Shown piece by piece: positions 30,446 to 39,265 of a stretch of 64,000 nucleotides of DNA. The notes under the pieces are model-generated. The model was not told the origin of the DNA. It saw only the letters and a list, made by a program, of their open reading frames with translations, and did no database searches. Source of the stretch: Symsagittifera roscoffensis. Taxonomy: Eukaryota; Xenacoelomorpha; Acoela; Convolutidae. Location of the stretch: positions 1 to 64,000 of the forward strand of contig NW_026971466.1 in NCBI RefSeq assembly GCF_963678635.1. Direction: 5' to 3'. The translations under genes and the position numbers were made by a program. Every line of letters starts with the position of its first letter. Within the stretch, counting starts at the first letter, position 1.

Positions 30446-33400
30446 GTATTCTTGGCTTAGTCCTCATTTCCTCTTCGAAATACCTCAATACTACTGCTTT
30501 CCATGGAAGGCTCACTAACTGCTCGATCGTTTCCGCCTGTATGTCAGACGATGCCAAAGTTCCATACGCCTTCTGCTTGAGGGTGGTGCCTTGCAACATC
30601 ATTTCCAGATAACCCTCCATGGCTTTTTCGTCTTCCAGGGCCATTACATACCCTCTAGCCGAGTTTCGGTATTCCAACATCTCCATGTATCCACCAGTGG
30701 GTTCATCTATCGACACAGTCTCCGACACTGTTAGTCGGTTGTATTCCACTGGTGTTAGTTGTCCTGCAACACTTCCCTTTCCATGATTCATGGGAGATGG
30801 CTTGAAGTCCCTCATTTTGCTCTCTCCACATTGGCTGAGTATTTCCATTTCTAAGGTTGCTCCAGTCAGAGTGCGGTCACTCCTTTTGGATTTATAACCT
30901 GTTGACTTTATCCCCGCCATGAGAATGGGTGGCACCATCGCTATATCGGTTAATATTCTATCTGTGCCAGACAATTGATAATCACCTTGTCCCAAATCCA
31001 TGACTTCCTCGACTCGTTTTCTTTTCGCTGAGTTACCAGCTTTTACCGATATTTCTGAATCCACTTTCGTCTTCCCAATTCTCCTCGGCATCACTCTGCT
31101 GCCTAACTTCATTTTCATCGCATTGATCTTATCAATCACCGTTTTCGATCGCATCGTCCCTCTCCTGGTTCTTGACAGGTACACCACCTCTCCTTCATCG
31201 TCCTGCGGTGTCATCTTGATGGGAGAATTCGCTTCACTCTCATCAGTGGCTGAGTCGATCAATAACTCACTCAGTCTCCCTTCACACTCATCAAGCTTGT
31301 CAAGTACTTCTCTCATCAAGGGTTGATTGAGACCTGTTTTGAGGATGGACTGGGTCCCATAGCTCTGAATCACGGTCCAGACTTCTTCCATAAATGCCAC
31401 TCTGTCCAGCTTACATCCCGTCCTACTCTCGTGGTCTCGGTGATGTACTTCCCATTCCTCTTCGGGCAGCGTTCCCAAGAAAGGTACTCTGGTTGAGGCC
31501 TCTATTCTTCTCCTCCGAGGTGATTCCATGACGATTCTCTGGTCGTTTTTTCTTGAATTGCCAGGAGAGCTGCTCTCCGGCAAATTCCGTTTCATTTCCT
31601 CAAAGGCTGACGGAGGTTCCAGTGTCGAGATGCCTTCATCCGCTGGCTCAGTCGTTTCCAACGTGTCTGCATTATTCTCAAGATCACTGAAGATATTGAA
31701 ATCCAGGCTGGATGTTCCTCCTGTCGATGCCCTGTCGTCTTCCCCACCAGCTTGATCTTGTTGCATGGGTTCTTCAGTCTGACGGCTTCCACCCTGTCCG
31801 TCATCTCCTTCTGACTTATCCTTGTTCGAGCTCGATGGTCCTTGTTCGTCATTGTCGGCTTCTTCCTGGAATCTCGGTATGAGCAATGTACCGGCCGATT
31901 TATCTTCCTCTTCTCCATGGACCACTTTGACTTCTTCACAGCCGAAGGGTGCTAGGAAGGTTCTCGTCTGCAATATTCCTCCCACTTTCATCTCCTTTTT
32001 CACACTGGTCAGGATTAATGAGGCTTCAGGCAATTCTGTCCTGCCTCTCATTCTCATCGGAGCTAAGCCTAGTCCTTTCCATTCCTCATCAAATCTTCCA
32101 GGCTTGGAAGTAGCGGCGTTGCTTATTCGCCTTCTCGTCGCTTGATCCGTGTATGCAAATCGTGTGTACTGTAACACGGCGGCATTTCTCCCTACGAAGT
32201 ATGGATCCATCGTTCCCACGAAATTCCCTATTCTCCTTTCATTGGTTTCGAATGCTCTCAACCTAGGAGTTTGTACCACGGAGACTGCTCCGAGCAACAT
32301 CCTTCTTATTATAGGGAATTCAGGGATTGCCTCCGGTAGCTTCTTGTAATCGCCCCAGTCCTTCGTTTCTTCTCTCACCTTGTGGTATGCTGCAGTGAGA
32401 CGAGGCACTCTGGTTATTTCACCATTCGTTTTGTCATAGGGTCTCAGATTCCAAAGCTTTGGAAACACCTCGATGTGTCCTCTTTCTACTTCTCCCATGC
32501 GGTCACGGAAGTGATCGTCAAAATTGATGATCGTCATTTCTGGCTCTGATATCTTCGCAAACAACAGATCTTCACTCATGAGTTCCCGCAATGTGTTCTG
32601 CTCACACCAGTTCAGTGTACTACCGTCCACTGCCGATATGAGGTTCAGGTGCAGCACCGACCTCCTATATGCTTCCACTTTAACGTCAGGGAACGCAAAC
32701 GTGACTGCTGGTCCATAGATCACTGTCACGAACTCCGTGACTCCTCTGATCAGCGCCAAGGGATCGGTTCTCATAGCTAAGCTCAAATCCGTTAATAGCG
32801 GCATGCCTCCAACATGTCGTCTAACATCTTCCTCTCTTTCAATTGTCTCGTCTTCTCCGGTTCCAAAGCGATTTTGCTGCAAGAGATAATGGATAAGAGT
32901 GTGTCTCAGGTCTCTTATTTTGTTCCACGAGTCCGTGGATTTCTTCATATCCAGATTCCTCACTCTCTCTTTCATCTGCTCTGGACAACGTGCCAGGTTC
33001 ATTAGTCCTCCCAAGTTTCCGTGGGTTATTGCGATCAATGTCAGAAGTCCGTCTAGTCGCAGGTTCTGTATTCCATCCGTAAGCAGTATCGCCGGTCCTT
33101 TCACGAAACTCTCCGCTCCGAATGTCACGAACAAGGCTATTAATTCCACTATCGATACTCTCACTACTGCTTGGAGGAATTCTTTTATCAAATAGTGCGA
33201 GACTTTCGGGTAAACTTTTGCCAAGAAGGACGCGGTCCATCCGGCTCCCAACCCTTCTAGCATGCTGTCTGTCCTTTCAAATCCCTCCTGTCCCTTCACT
33301 TCCTGAGTCCAGAAGGTTTCCAGAGTAATCTGACACATTCTGTTCACAAACTCAGCGGTCTTTTCTCCGGCATTTTCCGCCAGGTTCACCTCCTTCAACA

Positions 33401-33983
33401 AGTAGGCATGTATCTTCGTGATCATTACGGGGCCTTGCTGAAAAGCATCTGCACCCAATGCCGCTACTCTAGGATTCAGGTGTAGCCACTGGTTGGCTTC
33501 CGGTTTGGTTCTCAGAACCATCGCCTCCAGATGAGCTCTCGTCTCTAGTGAATTTTTTCTTCTTGTGTCTTCACTCACCACTTCCATTGCTCGGAACCAT
33601 AAGTCGTTGGAAATTGCCGTGATCACTCGATGGTCGTCGTCTATTCCCGGTTTCAGTTTGAGTTGCCGACTGAAGTTGGACAGTTCCAACCCCAGCACTT
33701 CGTCCAACATTAACATGTGTAGCGCGTGGTCCTTGAATCCTCTCATCGCGTTTGAGATATCTGACCATACTGCAGGCAGTTCAGCCTTAAGTGGCCTCAG
33801 GTTCTCCAATTCTATCATGCGATTCGGGGCCGATATGATCACATCATATTTTCCTTCCGAAAGTAAGGCTACCATTGCATACACAAACTTCAGTCCATCC
33901 GGGAGATGTGCATATCCCGGAGACAACGCGAATACTACTCTCAACGCCACTTTATTGAATGACCCCTCCTTCGTCGCATCCAC
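30417..33983 (-). CDS. Accessory polyprotein, large central part (1188 codons)
   Basis: This is the longest frame of the accessory region. Its first codon here is GTG, and it very likely continues the 33941-35059 frame after a one-base change near 33983. Near the N-terminus is VVFALSPGYAHLPDGLKFVY, with a DGLKF reminiscent of SGNH block V. Then follow about 600 residues with no recognised domain, an acidic Ser/Gly/Gln-rich linker at about residues 690-780, and basic clusters SPRRRRIEAS (about 820) and SAKRKRVEEV (about 984), possible nuclear localisation signals. No signal peptide or membrane segment is seen, so it does not look like an envelope protein. Function unknown. Confidence 0.6.
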   Translation of the reverse strand: MDATKEGSFNKVALRVVFALSPGYAHLPDGLKFVYAMVALLSEGKYDVIISAPNRMIELENLRPLKAELPAVWSDISNAMRGFKDHALHMLMLDEVLGLELSNFSRQLKLKPGIDDDHRVITAISNDLWFRAMEVVSEDTRRKNSLETRAHLEAMVLRTKPEANQWLHLNPRVAALGADAFQQGPVMITKIHAYLLKEVNLAENAGEKTAEFVNRMCQITLETFWTQEVKGQEGFERTDSMLEGLGAGWTASFLAKVYPKVSHYLIKEFLQAVVRVSIVELIALFVTFGAESFVKGPAILLTDGIQNLRLDGLLTLIAITHGNLGGLMNLARCPEQMKERVRNLDMKKSTDSWNKIRDLRHTLIHYLLQQNRFGTGEDETIEREEDVRRHVGGMPLLTDLSLAMRTDPLALIRGVTEFVTVIYGPAVTFAFPDVKVEAYRRSVLHLNLISAVDGSTLNWCEQNTLRELMSEDLLFAKISEPEMTIINFDDHFRDRMGEVERGHIEVFPKLWNLRPYDKTNGEITRVPRLTAAYHKVREETKDWGDYKKLPEAIPEFPIIRRMLLGAVSVVQTPRLRAFETNERRIGNFVGTMDPYFVGRNAAVLQYTRFAYTDQATRRRISNAATSKPGRFDEEWKGLGLAPMRMRGRTELPEASLILTSVKKEMKVGGILQTRTFLAPFGCEEVKVVHGEEEDKSAGTLLIPRFQEEADNDEQGPSSSNKDKSEGDDGQGGSRQTEEPMQQDQAGGEDDRASTGGTSSLDFNIFSDLENNADTLETTEPADEGISTLEPPSAFEEMKRNLPESSSPGNSRKNDQRIVMESPRRRRIEASTRVPFLGTLPEEEWEVHHRDHESRTGCKLDRVAFMEEVWTVIQSYGTQSILKTGLNQPLMREVLDKLDECEGRLSELLIDSATDESEANSPIKMTPQDDEGEVVYLSRTRRGTMRSKTVIDKINAMKMKLGSRVMPRRIGKTKVDSEISVKAGNSAKRKRVEEVMDLGQGDYQLSGTDRILTDIAMVPPILMAGIKSTGYKSKRSDRTLTGATLEMEILSQCGESKMRDFKPSPMNHGKGSVAGQLTPVEYNRLTVSETVSIDEPTGGYMEMLEYRNSARGYVMALEDEKAMEGYLEMMLQGTTLKQKAYGTLASSDIQAETIEQLVSLPWKAVVLRYFEEEMRTKPRIHDGTDSRRI

Positions 33984-35059
33984 ACTTCACCCATCGACTC
34001 CAGGATGTCTTTTATTGCTGGCCATACTGCGTTTTCTGCTGTTGCAGGATCTCTGAGCCTGCTCAGAAAACCTCTACTGTGTAGATGGTCATTGATGCCA
34101 GCAAACACAATCGTAATTGGGTTCATTTCTGTCTGCCTTTGTACCCCTATAGCCAAATACACTGATTGCAATAGGTCTAGGTCAACCGCGGCCAACATTA
34201 TGACGTCCGGCCAAAACAAAGACTTGGAGGTGTACACGAACTCTGAATTCGCTACTACCATGATTTTGGCCTTCCTCATCTCTGCTTTGTCATAGGCGGC
34301 GAAGATGGTCTCATCTTTCTTTATCGCTGTCAACCCGCCATATCTCTGGGCATCACCATCTTGGTTCACTAGTTTTGGGTACACTCTCTCCTTCACATGA
34401 CCAGGTGGTGTCGTCAGCTGCCTGAATATCTTCACGTGTTGTCCAATCGGTGCTCTCGCCGTCAGGAATCTTCCTGGTCTCTCTTCACGATTCCCCTCAT
34501 CATGATTCAATCTCACATCTTGCAACGGTCTCGCATTCACTGGTCCCATCGTGTTGTTAGAGGGCAGTCCCTCCAAATCAGCAAATCTCAAGGCCGTCGT
34601 GGAGCTGAAATTTATGCTAGCGGCTATCAACCAGTCTACGCCGGTTATCGAGTACAATTTGCTGACGGATAGCATCCCTCCATTCAACATCCTCCTTGCA
34701 TCTTCGATGAAGCTTACTCTCTGCAGGTCCAGCTTCATTAGTTCGTCTTTGTATATATGCCAAGGAGATGGTATGGATCTCGACCACAACAATGAGCCTC
34801 TGCTCGGTCTTTCCTCTCGACTGGTACTCGTCGTCTCCGATCTAGTGTCCGATCTAGATGTGCCTGCTACTTCTTCGATTGGTTGGTTGACAGGTCCTAT
34901 CCTTCTCCTAGGATGAATTGTTCTCCTCATCGGTGCTTCTCCCAACCGATCCCCGATCCTGCACGTCTGTTCTTCGACCTGGTTCGCTGGAGCTTTGTTG
35001 CCGGTAATTCGTGACGGCTGGGACCGTACCCAGGCGTGTTTCCAGGCTAGGAGGCACAA
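33941..35059 (-). CDS. Accessory polyprotein segment with degenerate SGNH-like motif
   Basis: The 372-codon frame overlaps the preceding frame by 151 nt and the following one by 43 nt. Only about residue 55 onward (after RRRIGPVNQPIEEV) is likely native. The middle contains AKIMVVANSEFVY, LFWPDVIMLAAVDLDLL and PITIVFAGINDHLHSRGF. The NS and G-x-N-D stretches resemble blocks I and III of the SGNH-hydrolase fold, continued by DGLKF in the next frame. Catalytic residues are not all kept (Asn for Asp before the Ser; Lys where His is expected). I infer a second, degenerate hydrolase-type module. Confidence 0.5.
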   Translation of the reverse strand: MCLLAWKHAWVRSQPSRITGNKAPANQVEEQTCRIGDRLGEAPMRRTIHPRRRIGPVNQPIEEVAGTSRSDTRSETTSTSREERPSRGSLLWSRSIPSPWHIYKDELMKLDLQRVSFIEDARRMLNGGMLSVSKLYSITGVDWLIAASINFSSTTALRFADLEGLPSNNTMGPVNARPLQDVRLNHDEGNREERPGRFLTARAPIGQHVKIFRQLTTPPGHVKERVYPKLVNQDGDAQRYGGLTAIKKDETIFAAYDKAEMRKAKIMVVANSEFVYTSKSLFWPDVIMLAAVDLDLLQSVYLAIGVQRQTEMNPITIVFAGINDHLHSRGFLSRLRDPATAENAVWPAIKDILESMGEVWMRRRRGHSIKWR

Positions 35060-36542
35060 AGGTGGTAATTACCGCATCACTCACCGTTCCCCCTTCCTTC
35101 AGCACTCCTGTGTCAAAGAGTTCTGCTTCCAGCTCCTCCAACCGTTCTTGGAAGACTCGATTCAACCAAGCTTGTCCTTCGATACTGTCGAAGTGGATGC
35201 CATCCGTGGTCAGTCTGGCCTGATCCATGGCTCTCAACTCATGTTCAATGTCCATGAGGATCATCCTTCCGGCACTTCGATTTGCTAGGTTCCTCAAGAT
35301 GTTGTTCCATCTCATGACTCTCTCGTTGTGCCTCCTTCCTGATGCTGTCAGGCTTCTCGTATTCATTGGCACATTGCAAACGGTCAGTACCGCGCAACTG
35401 AACTTCTGCCAGAGGGTAGTGAACAAACACACCATCATTGACTCCCACAGTGCTTCCTGCTCGTCTGATCCTCTGGAGATGTCATTCGTCCCAACTAAGA
35501 TCATCACATTGGGAATCTTCCCTGGATTCATCAGTTCCACCATCCGATATAATTGGGCTATTGTCGCGCCTCCAAAGGCCATCACCGTGGTGACCCACGA
35601 GGTCCTCAAATTCGACAGAACTCTGACTAAACTGTCCCCTAATATCAGGTGAGATGTCCCGAGTGGTGGTTGCTGCAGGTTCACAGCCGGGCTCCAGGTA
35701 GCTCGATTGAAGCAGGCCCTCGGATCTGTCTCCGGAACTCCCGTGAAATTATACTTCAATTGATTATTCTTCTGCACGTCTATTATACGAGACCCTTTCT
35801 TCGCTGGCATCTTTCGTACTTTCCTCTCTGGGATTCTCGAGCTCCCCATGAGTGGTGTCACATTACTTATCCCTTGTCTGATCACGGTCTGGGAGAGTTG
35901 TACTCTGCCCGTATCGTCAATCGTTCCATAGGGTGCAGTCACCCCGGAACCTGGCGCATTCTTGTTAGCGACCAGTCGTCCAGCTGTCTCTATCAGCTTC
36001 CTCACTGTCTGCTCTACGACGGGATCACCCAAGGTGTCACTAGGATCCGGGATTGTTACTCGATTCGTCTCTGCCTCTGCTGGAAGCCGTGTCTCCGCTG
36101 TTTGACTCATTTCTCGAGGTGTCAAGAGCTCCATCGGGGACTGCCCACGAGGAATATCCCTTGCAGGTATCACTTTCTCCACGGCCGTTGTCAACGCCAC
36201 CTGCCCCGATCGCTCTTTGTATTCCTGCCTTAAGCGTTCGATCTCTTGACCCTGCTTTTTGTTGCAGTCTTCAAAGAACTTTCTCCACATGTCCCGATCT
36301 TCCTCCATCTGGAGCATGCTTCTGGTCATCTCGTCCAGCTCCTTCTTCGTACTTCTCAGCTGATCGTTCATCTCGTCCAGATCTTGTATGGTTTGGTTCG
36401 TCTGAACCTTCTGTGTTACTTTCGCCCTTTTTGGTGGCACAGCTGCTCTCAGTGGTGAACCAGACGAGGTCGCCTCGCTGTTCATCTCCTGATGCATTCT
36501 CGTCAACCCCAGGTTTAGGCTTAGAGGGCATTGGCATCTCAC
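34908..36542 (-). CDS. Accessory protein with coiled coil and SGNH/GDSL-hydrolase domain
   Basis: The frame has 544 codons. Residues about 45-130 form a charged coiled coil (LDEMNDQLRSTKKELDEM, then EEDRDMWRKFFEDCNKK). Residues about 295-475 have the hallmark order of SGNH hydrolases: LILGDSLVRVL (nucleophile Ser, about 301), MAFGGATI (block II Gly), VMILVGTNDISRG (block III Asn, about 349) and DGIHFDSIEGQAWL (Asp and His, about 447). All catalytic positions look intact. SGNH enzymes are esterases or lipases; related esterase domains occur in ORF1 of CR1-type non-LTR elements. As an accessory domain of a Ty3-type element it is unusual. Substrate is unknown. The first 20 codons overlap the upstream frame and may not be used. 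Confidence 0.75.
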   Translation of the reverse strand: MRCQCPLSLNLGLTRMHQEMNSEATSSGSPLRAAVPPKRAKVTQKVQTNQTIQDLDEMNDQLRSTKKELDEMTRSMLQMEEDRDMWRKFFEDCNKKQGQEIERLRQEYKERSGQVALTTAVEKVIPARDIPRGQSPMELLTPREMSQTAETRLPAEAETNRVTIPDPSDTLGDPVVEQTVRKLIETAGRLVANKNAPGSGVTAPYGTIDDTGRVQLSQTVIRQGISNVTPLMGSSRIPERKVRKMPAKKGSRIIDVQKNNQLKYNFTGVPETDPRACFNRATWSPAVNLQQPPLGTSHLILGDSLVRVLSNLRTSWVTTVMAFGGATIAQLYRMVELMNPGKIPNVMILVGTNDISRGSDEQEALWESMMVCLFTTLWQKFSCAVLTVCNVPMNTRSLTASGRRHNERVMRWNNILRNLANRSAGRMILMDIEHELRAMDQARLTTDGIHFDSIEGQAWLNRVFQERLEELEAELFDTGVLKEGGTVSDAVITTFVPPSLETRLGTVPAVTNYRQQSSSEPGRRTDVQDRGSVGRSTDEENNSS

Positions 36543-36870
36543 CTGGTTGGTAAGTCCTAGAACTTCTCAATCCAGGCTCATTCGCCAAGTCACTCCCTGA
36601 GAGAGCCCCGTTTCTCCACCTCATCACTCTCATGTTTGGGCGGTCTAGTACTCCTCTTTCTCCATATGCTGCCATCAACAGGACTTCCGTGGGGCGGTCC
36701 CCGCGGTTGTTGTGCCCCAAGATGTTGATCAGGGCGGTCAGCAACATGACCACCTCTGGGTCCTCCAGAGCGAAGTCTCGTTCGATCAGCCGACGATAGA
36801 TCGCATCTACCATCGGTACTACATATGCCTCTGCCAGGTCCATCAATTCATCCAGGTTGAAGTTGTCCAT
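36271..36870 (-). CDS. Start of the accessory polyprotein
   Basis: The first ATG is at 36870 (MDNFNLDELMDLAEAYVVPM); the open frame extends upstream only to a TTG. The first 120 codons are mainly helical (RRLIERDFALEDPEVVMLLT), followed by a Pro/Arg/Glu-rich tail that overlaps the next frame by 272 nt and is probably out of frame by its end. A consensus-like splice acceptor (TTTCTTTTCTAG) lies 77 nt upstream of the ATG, suggesting expression from a spliced subgenomic RNA. No domain is recognised. Confidence 0.55.
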   Translation of the reverse strand: MDNFNLDELMDLAEAYVVPMVDAIYRRLIERDFALEDPEVVMLLTALINILGHNNRGDRPTEVLLMAAYGERGVLDRPNMRVMRWRNGALSGSDLANEPGLRSSRTYQPGEMPMPSKPKPGVDENASGDEQRGDLVWFTTESSCATKKGESNTEGSDEPNHTRSGRDERSAEKYEEGAGRDDQKHAPDGGRSGHVEKVL

Positions 36871-36946
36871 TCTATTCTTTTCAAGTTTGATTTGATTCGA
36901 TTTGATAATTTGACTCAAGTGAGTAATTTAAATGATCAATCAGGAT

Positions 36947-36960
36947 CTAGAAAAGAAATC
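36947..36960 (-). promoter_or_regulatory. Candidate splice acceptor for the accessory RNA
   Basis: On the minus strand GATTTCTTTTCTAG precedes ATCCTGATTG, close to the nematode TTTTCAG acceptor consensus. It lies after pol and just before the first accessory ATG, where a retroviral env-type acceptor would be expected. Confidence 0.4.
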
Positions 36961-37270
36961 ATGAATGTCACACTTGTCGGTTTCACCTTAACACATATCG
37001 TTAAAATTTGCTTAAAACAGTTCAGATAAAAAGATATTTATCCTAAAATCTATTGAAATCAATTGTTTTCTAAAATTTTTGAATTCGACCTAAGATTGGA
37101 CAGTCCAAACTTTGGATCTATTCCCAAGATCGTCATTCAGTTGTTCATGGTCACTAACCCCTACTTACCCATGATCTTAATAACCTAACACATAACATAA
37201 CATAACATAACACACATATCACACATTACATACAACTTAGTCTTTGGCCTAACACTCTTTCGCACATCAC
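36961..37270 (-). other. Pol-accessory spacer with short ATAAC repeat
   Basis: No coding frame. Six or so CATAA units form a small microsatellite at about 37188-37214. The segment is AT-rich compared with the genes on both sides. Confidence 0.6.
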
Positions 37271-39265
37271 TCAGCCTATACTTAAGTAATATTTCTTATG
37301 TAGATATACTTGTATGTTCGTATCAGAGAATATCACGTGTACAAGCGCGTACAATTCCCGAGGATGCAGTCTTCCTCTGTTTGGATCGTACACTGGAAGC
37401 GAGAGCTCCTTCACGTCCATTTCCACAAGGAAGTCCCTCAGCCTCGTCAAAGACAAGACTAGGTTTTCTGGGTCCACGTGCTGCTTCTCCGTCGCCCTCG
37501 TTACCTAGAAGCATAAGTACTTTCCCGGTATCTGCGACACCGCCGGAGCTAAGGCTGCTACGCCCCCTATCCCTGGTCTTTGCTTCCAAAGGAATTCCAC
37601 GTTTTTGTATTCTCTCTTAAAGTCTGCCGCTAACGCTGTCCTAAAACTCATGTCTGCGGTGATTGTTATCGCACATGTTCTGTTTGTGAGTATGAAATCA
37701 CTGTCTGTTAGTATTATGTTACTTGAATATTCATTTGGTAAGTTAAAATATGACTCAACTACCCTGCCTATGTCAGGTTTCTTAGGTTCTTCGCCTGTTT
37801 CTGCTTCTAAGTCTCCTGTTTCTCTTGCTATTTTCAATTTTTTTATTATCAGGTTTTCAGTGTGGGTAAGTCCTACCCCCACTCCCCGGACAAAAATATC
37901 CATCGGCGTCCCCGTCGATCGCATACCGGATATCAAGTCAAGGTTAGAAGCTGGAATGAGAAGTTGTCCTTCCTGGGCAGCCCAGGAAGGATCATCTCGT
38001 TCGGTCTTAATGTATTTCGCGCTTTCACGATCTACGTCTTGAATCGTAACGCTGGTCTCTTTAGGGTCTGATGTCATTTCGTTCAGCCACTCTAAGACAC
38101 GCAGGTTCGTCAGGTCTTGTTCATATGACTGCTGTTGCTCATCGTCGAATTCTACCTCGGGTTTCGACCAGTCGTCAACCCACTCATCGTCGTGATCATC
38201 GACTATGTCAATGTCTTGTGACACAGTTATTTCCTCTAAACCCACTACTTCCTCCACTATCTTCTTTAGATCTATACTATCCACTACAAAGTCGTCACCG
38301 TAAGGATTGTATTTCTTTCTTGGTCTCGTCCCGTCCTTCTGACGAGTCTGCATCGTGAACGGAAGATCTGGTTCCAAGTTCTTGGGAACCTCTGTCTGTT
38401 CGGGATCCTGCCAATCTTCCTCTGCGTAGGGTAAGGTTTCATCGTTCGCTTCGATCTGTTCATTTGGATCCAGGTCCAATGGTGTATCCGTACCTTCCTC
38501 TACGACTTCGTTTCCATCGTTCTTCTCCCTGGTGCCCTTTTCATTGACCTCACAAGCAGGATCCATCATTAGATAATCCCCTTCTTCCATGTCTGCAGGT
38601 ATACACCAGTCTTCTGTCGATGGATTGTGTGGCTTGATGTTCTCGTAGTGGGCGGCTCGGCCAGTACTCAGTCTATAAAAGCGTCCCTCCTGGTGCACCT
38701 CCGTAATCATGAAGGGTCCCCTCCATTTTTTTAGAAGTTTCTTTGTCCCTTTCGGTGGTATAACGTTCTGAAATACCCATACGTAGTCTCCCACCGAGTA
38801 AGCTTTTGCGCCAGCTGCTTTCTTGTCGAATCTTTTCCTTTGCCTTGCCTGTGCTTGCTGAGTATTTCGTCTGCACATATCGTTCAACTCCTGTTGACGT
38901 CTGATCACATCCCTTACGTAAACCTGTGGAGATGTTTTCTTTCCCTCATACTCTGGGTAGAAGAATGTCAAGGCTAAAGAATTCTCATGCCCCGTCAGCA
39001 TCATGTGTGGACTGACTCCAGTGGTGGAGTGTTGCGTGCTATTATAAGCTCCCATCACCTGTGGAAGGTATCTGTCCCAATCGGTCATGTACCTGGAACA
39101 ATATACCCTCAGCATCGACACTAACGTCCTATTCTGTCTTTCCACTAGGCCATTCGTTTGAGGGTGGTATGTCGTGGAGTGAGCCTGAGCGACCTGTGAG
39201 CGTCTCATAAGCTCTTTCGTAAGCTCTCCTACGAAAGCTGTTCCATTATCCGATTGAACAACCAT
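37271..39265 (-). pseudogene. Pol, integrase C-terminal half and tail
   Basis: The frame opens with MVVQSDNGTAFVGELT (second catalytic Asp), then HPQTNGLVERQNRTL (catalytic Glu), and KLLKKWRGPFMITEV, the GPY/F module. A ~330-residue acidic tail follows (DDHDDEWVDDW), with no recognised domain. A TAG at 37505-37507 interrupts it, but the same frame continues for 77 codons (VDPENLVLSLTRLRDFLVEM) to 37271. TTCTAG-GTAACG at this place also looks like a splice donor. The frame is offset from the preceding one (39246-42287) within the integrase core, so the enzyme is broken at about 39255. Confidence 0.8.
37881..37892 (-). promoter_or_regulatory. Internal copy of the PPT 12-mer (possible central PPT)
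   Basis: TGTCCGGGGAGT is followed in sense by GGGGGTAGG, giving a purine run longer than the 3' PPT. It is read in a different codon frame (FVRGVGVG) from the copies at 40358-40501 (LSGE), so conservation is not explained by protein sequence. Confidence 0.4.

Noticed and set aside
30021-30612. Long plus-strand frames opposite the accessory and pol genes
   Set aside because: They mirror the minus-strand coding frames, have Ser/Leu-rich shadow composition and no motifs of their own.
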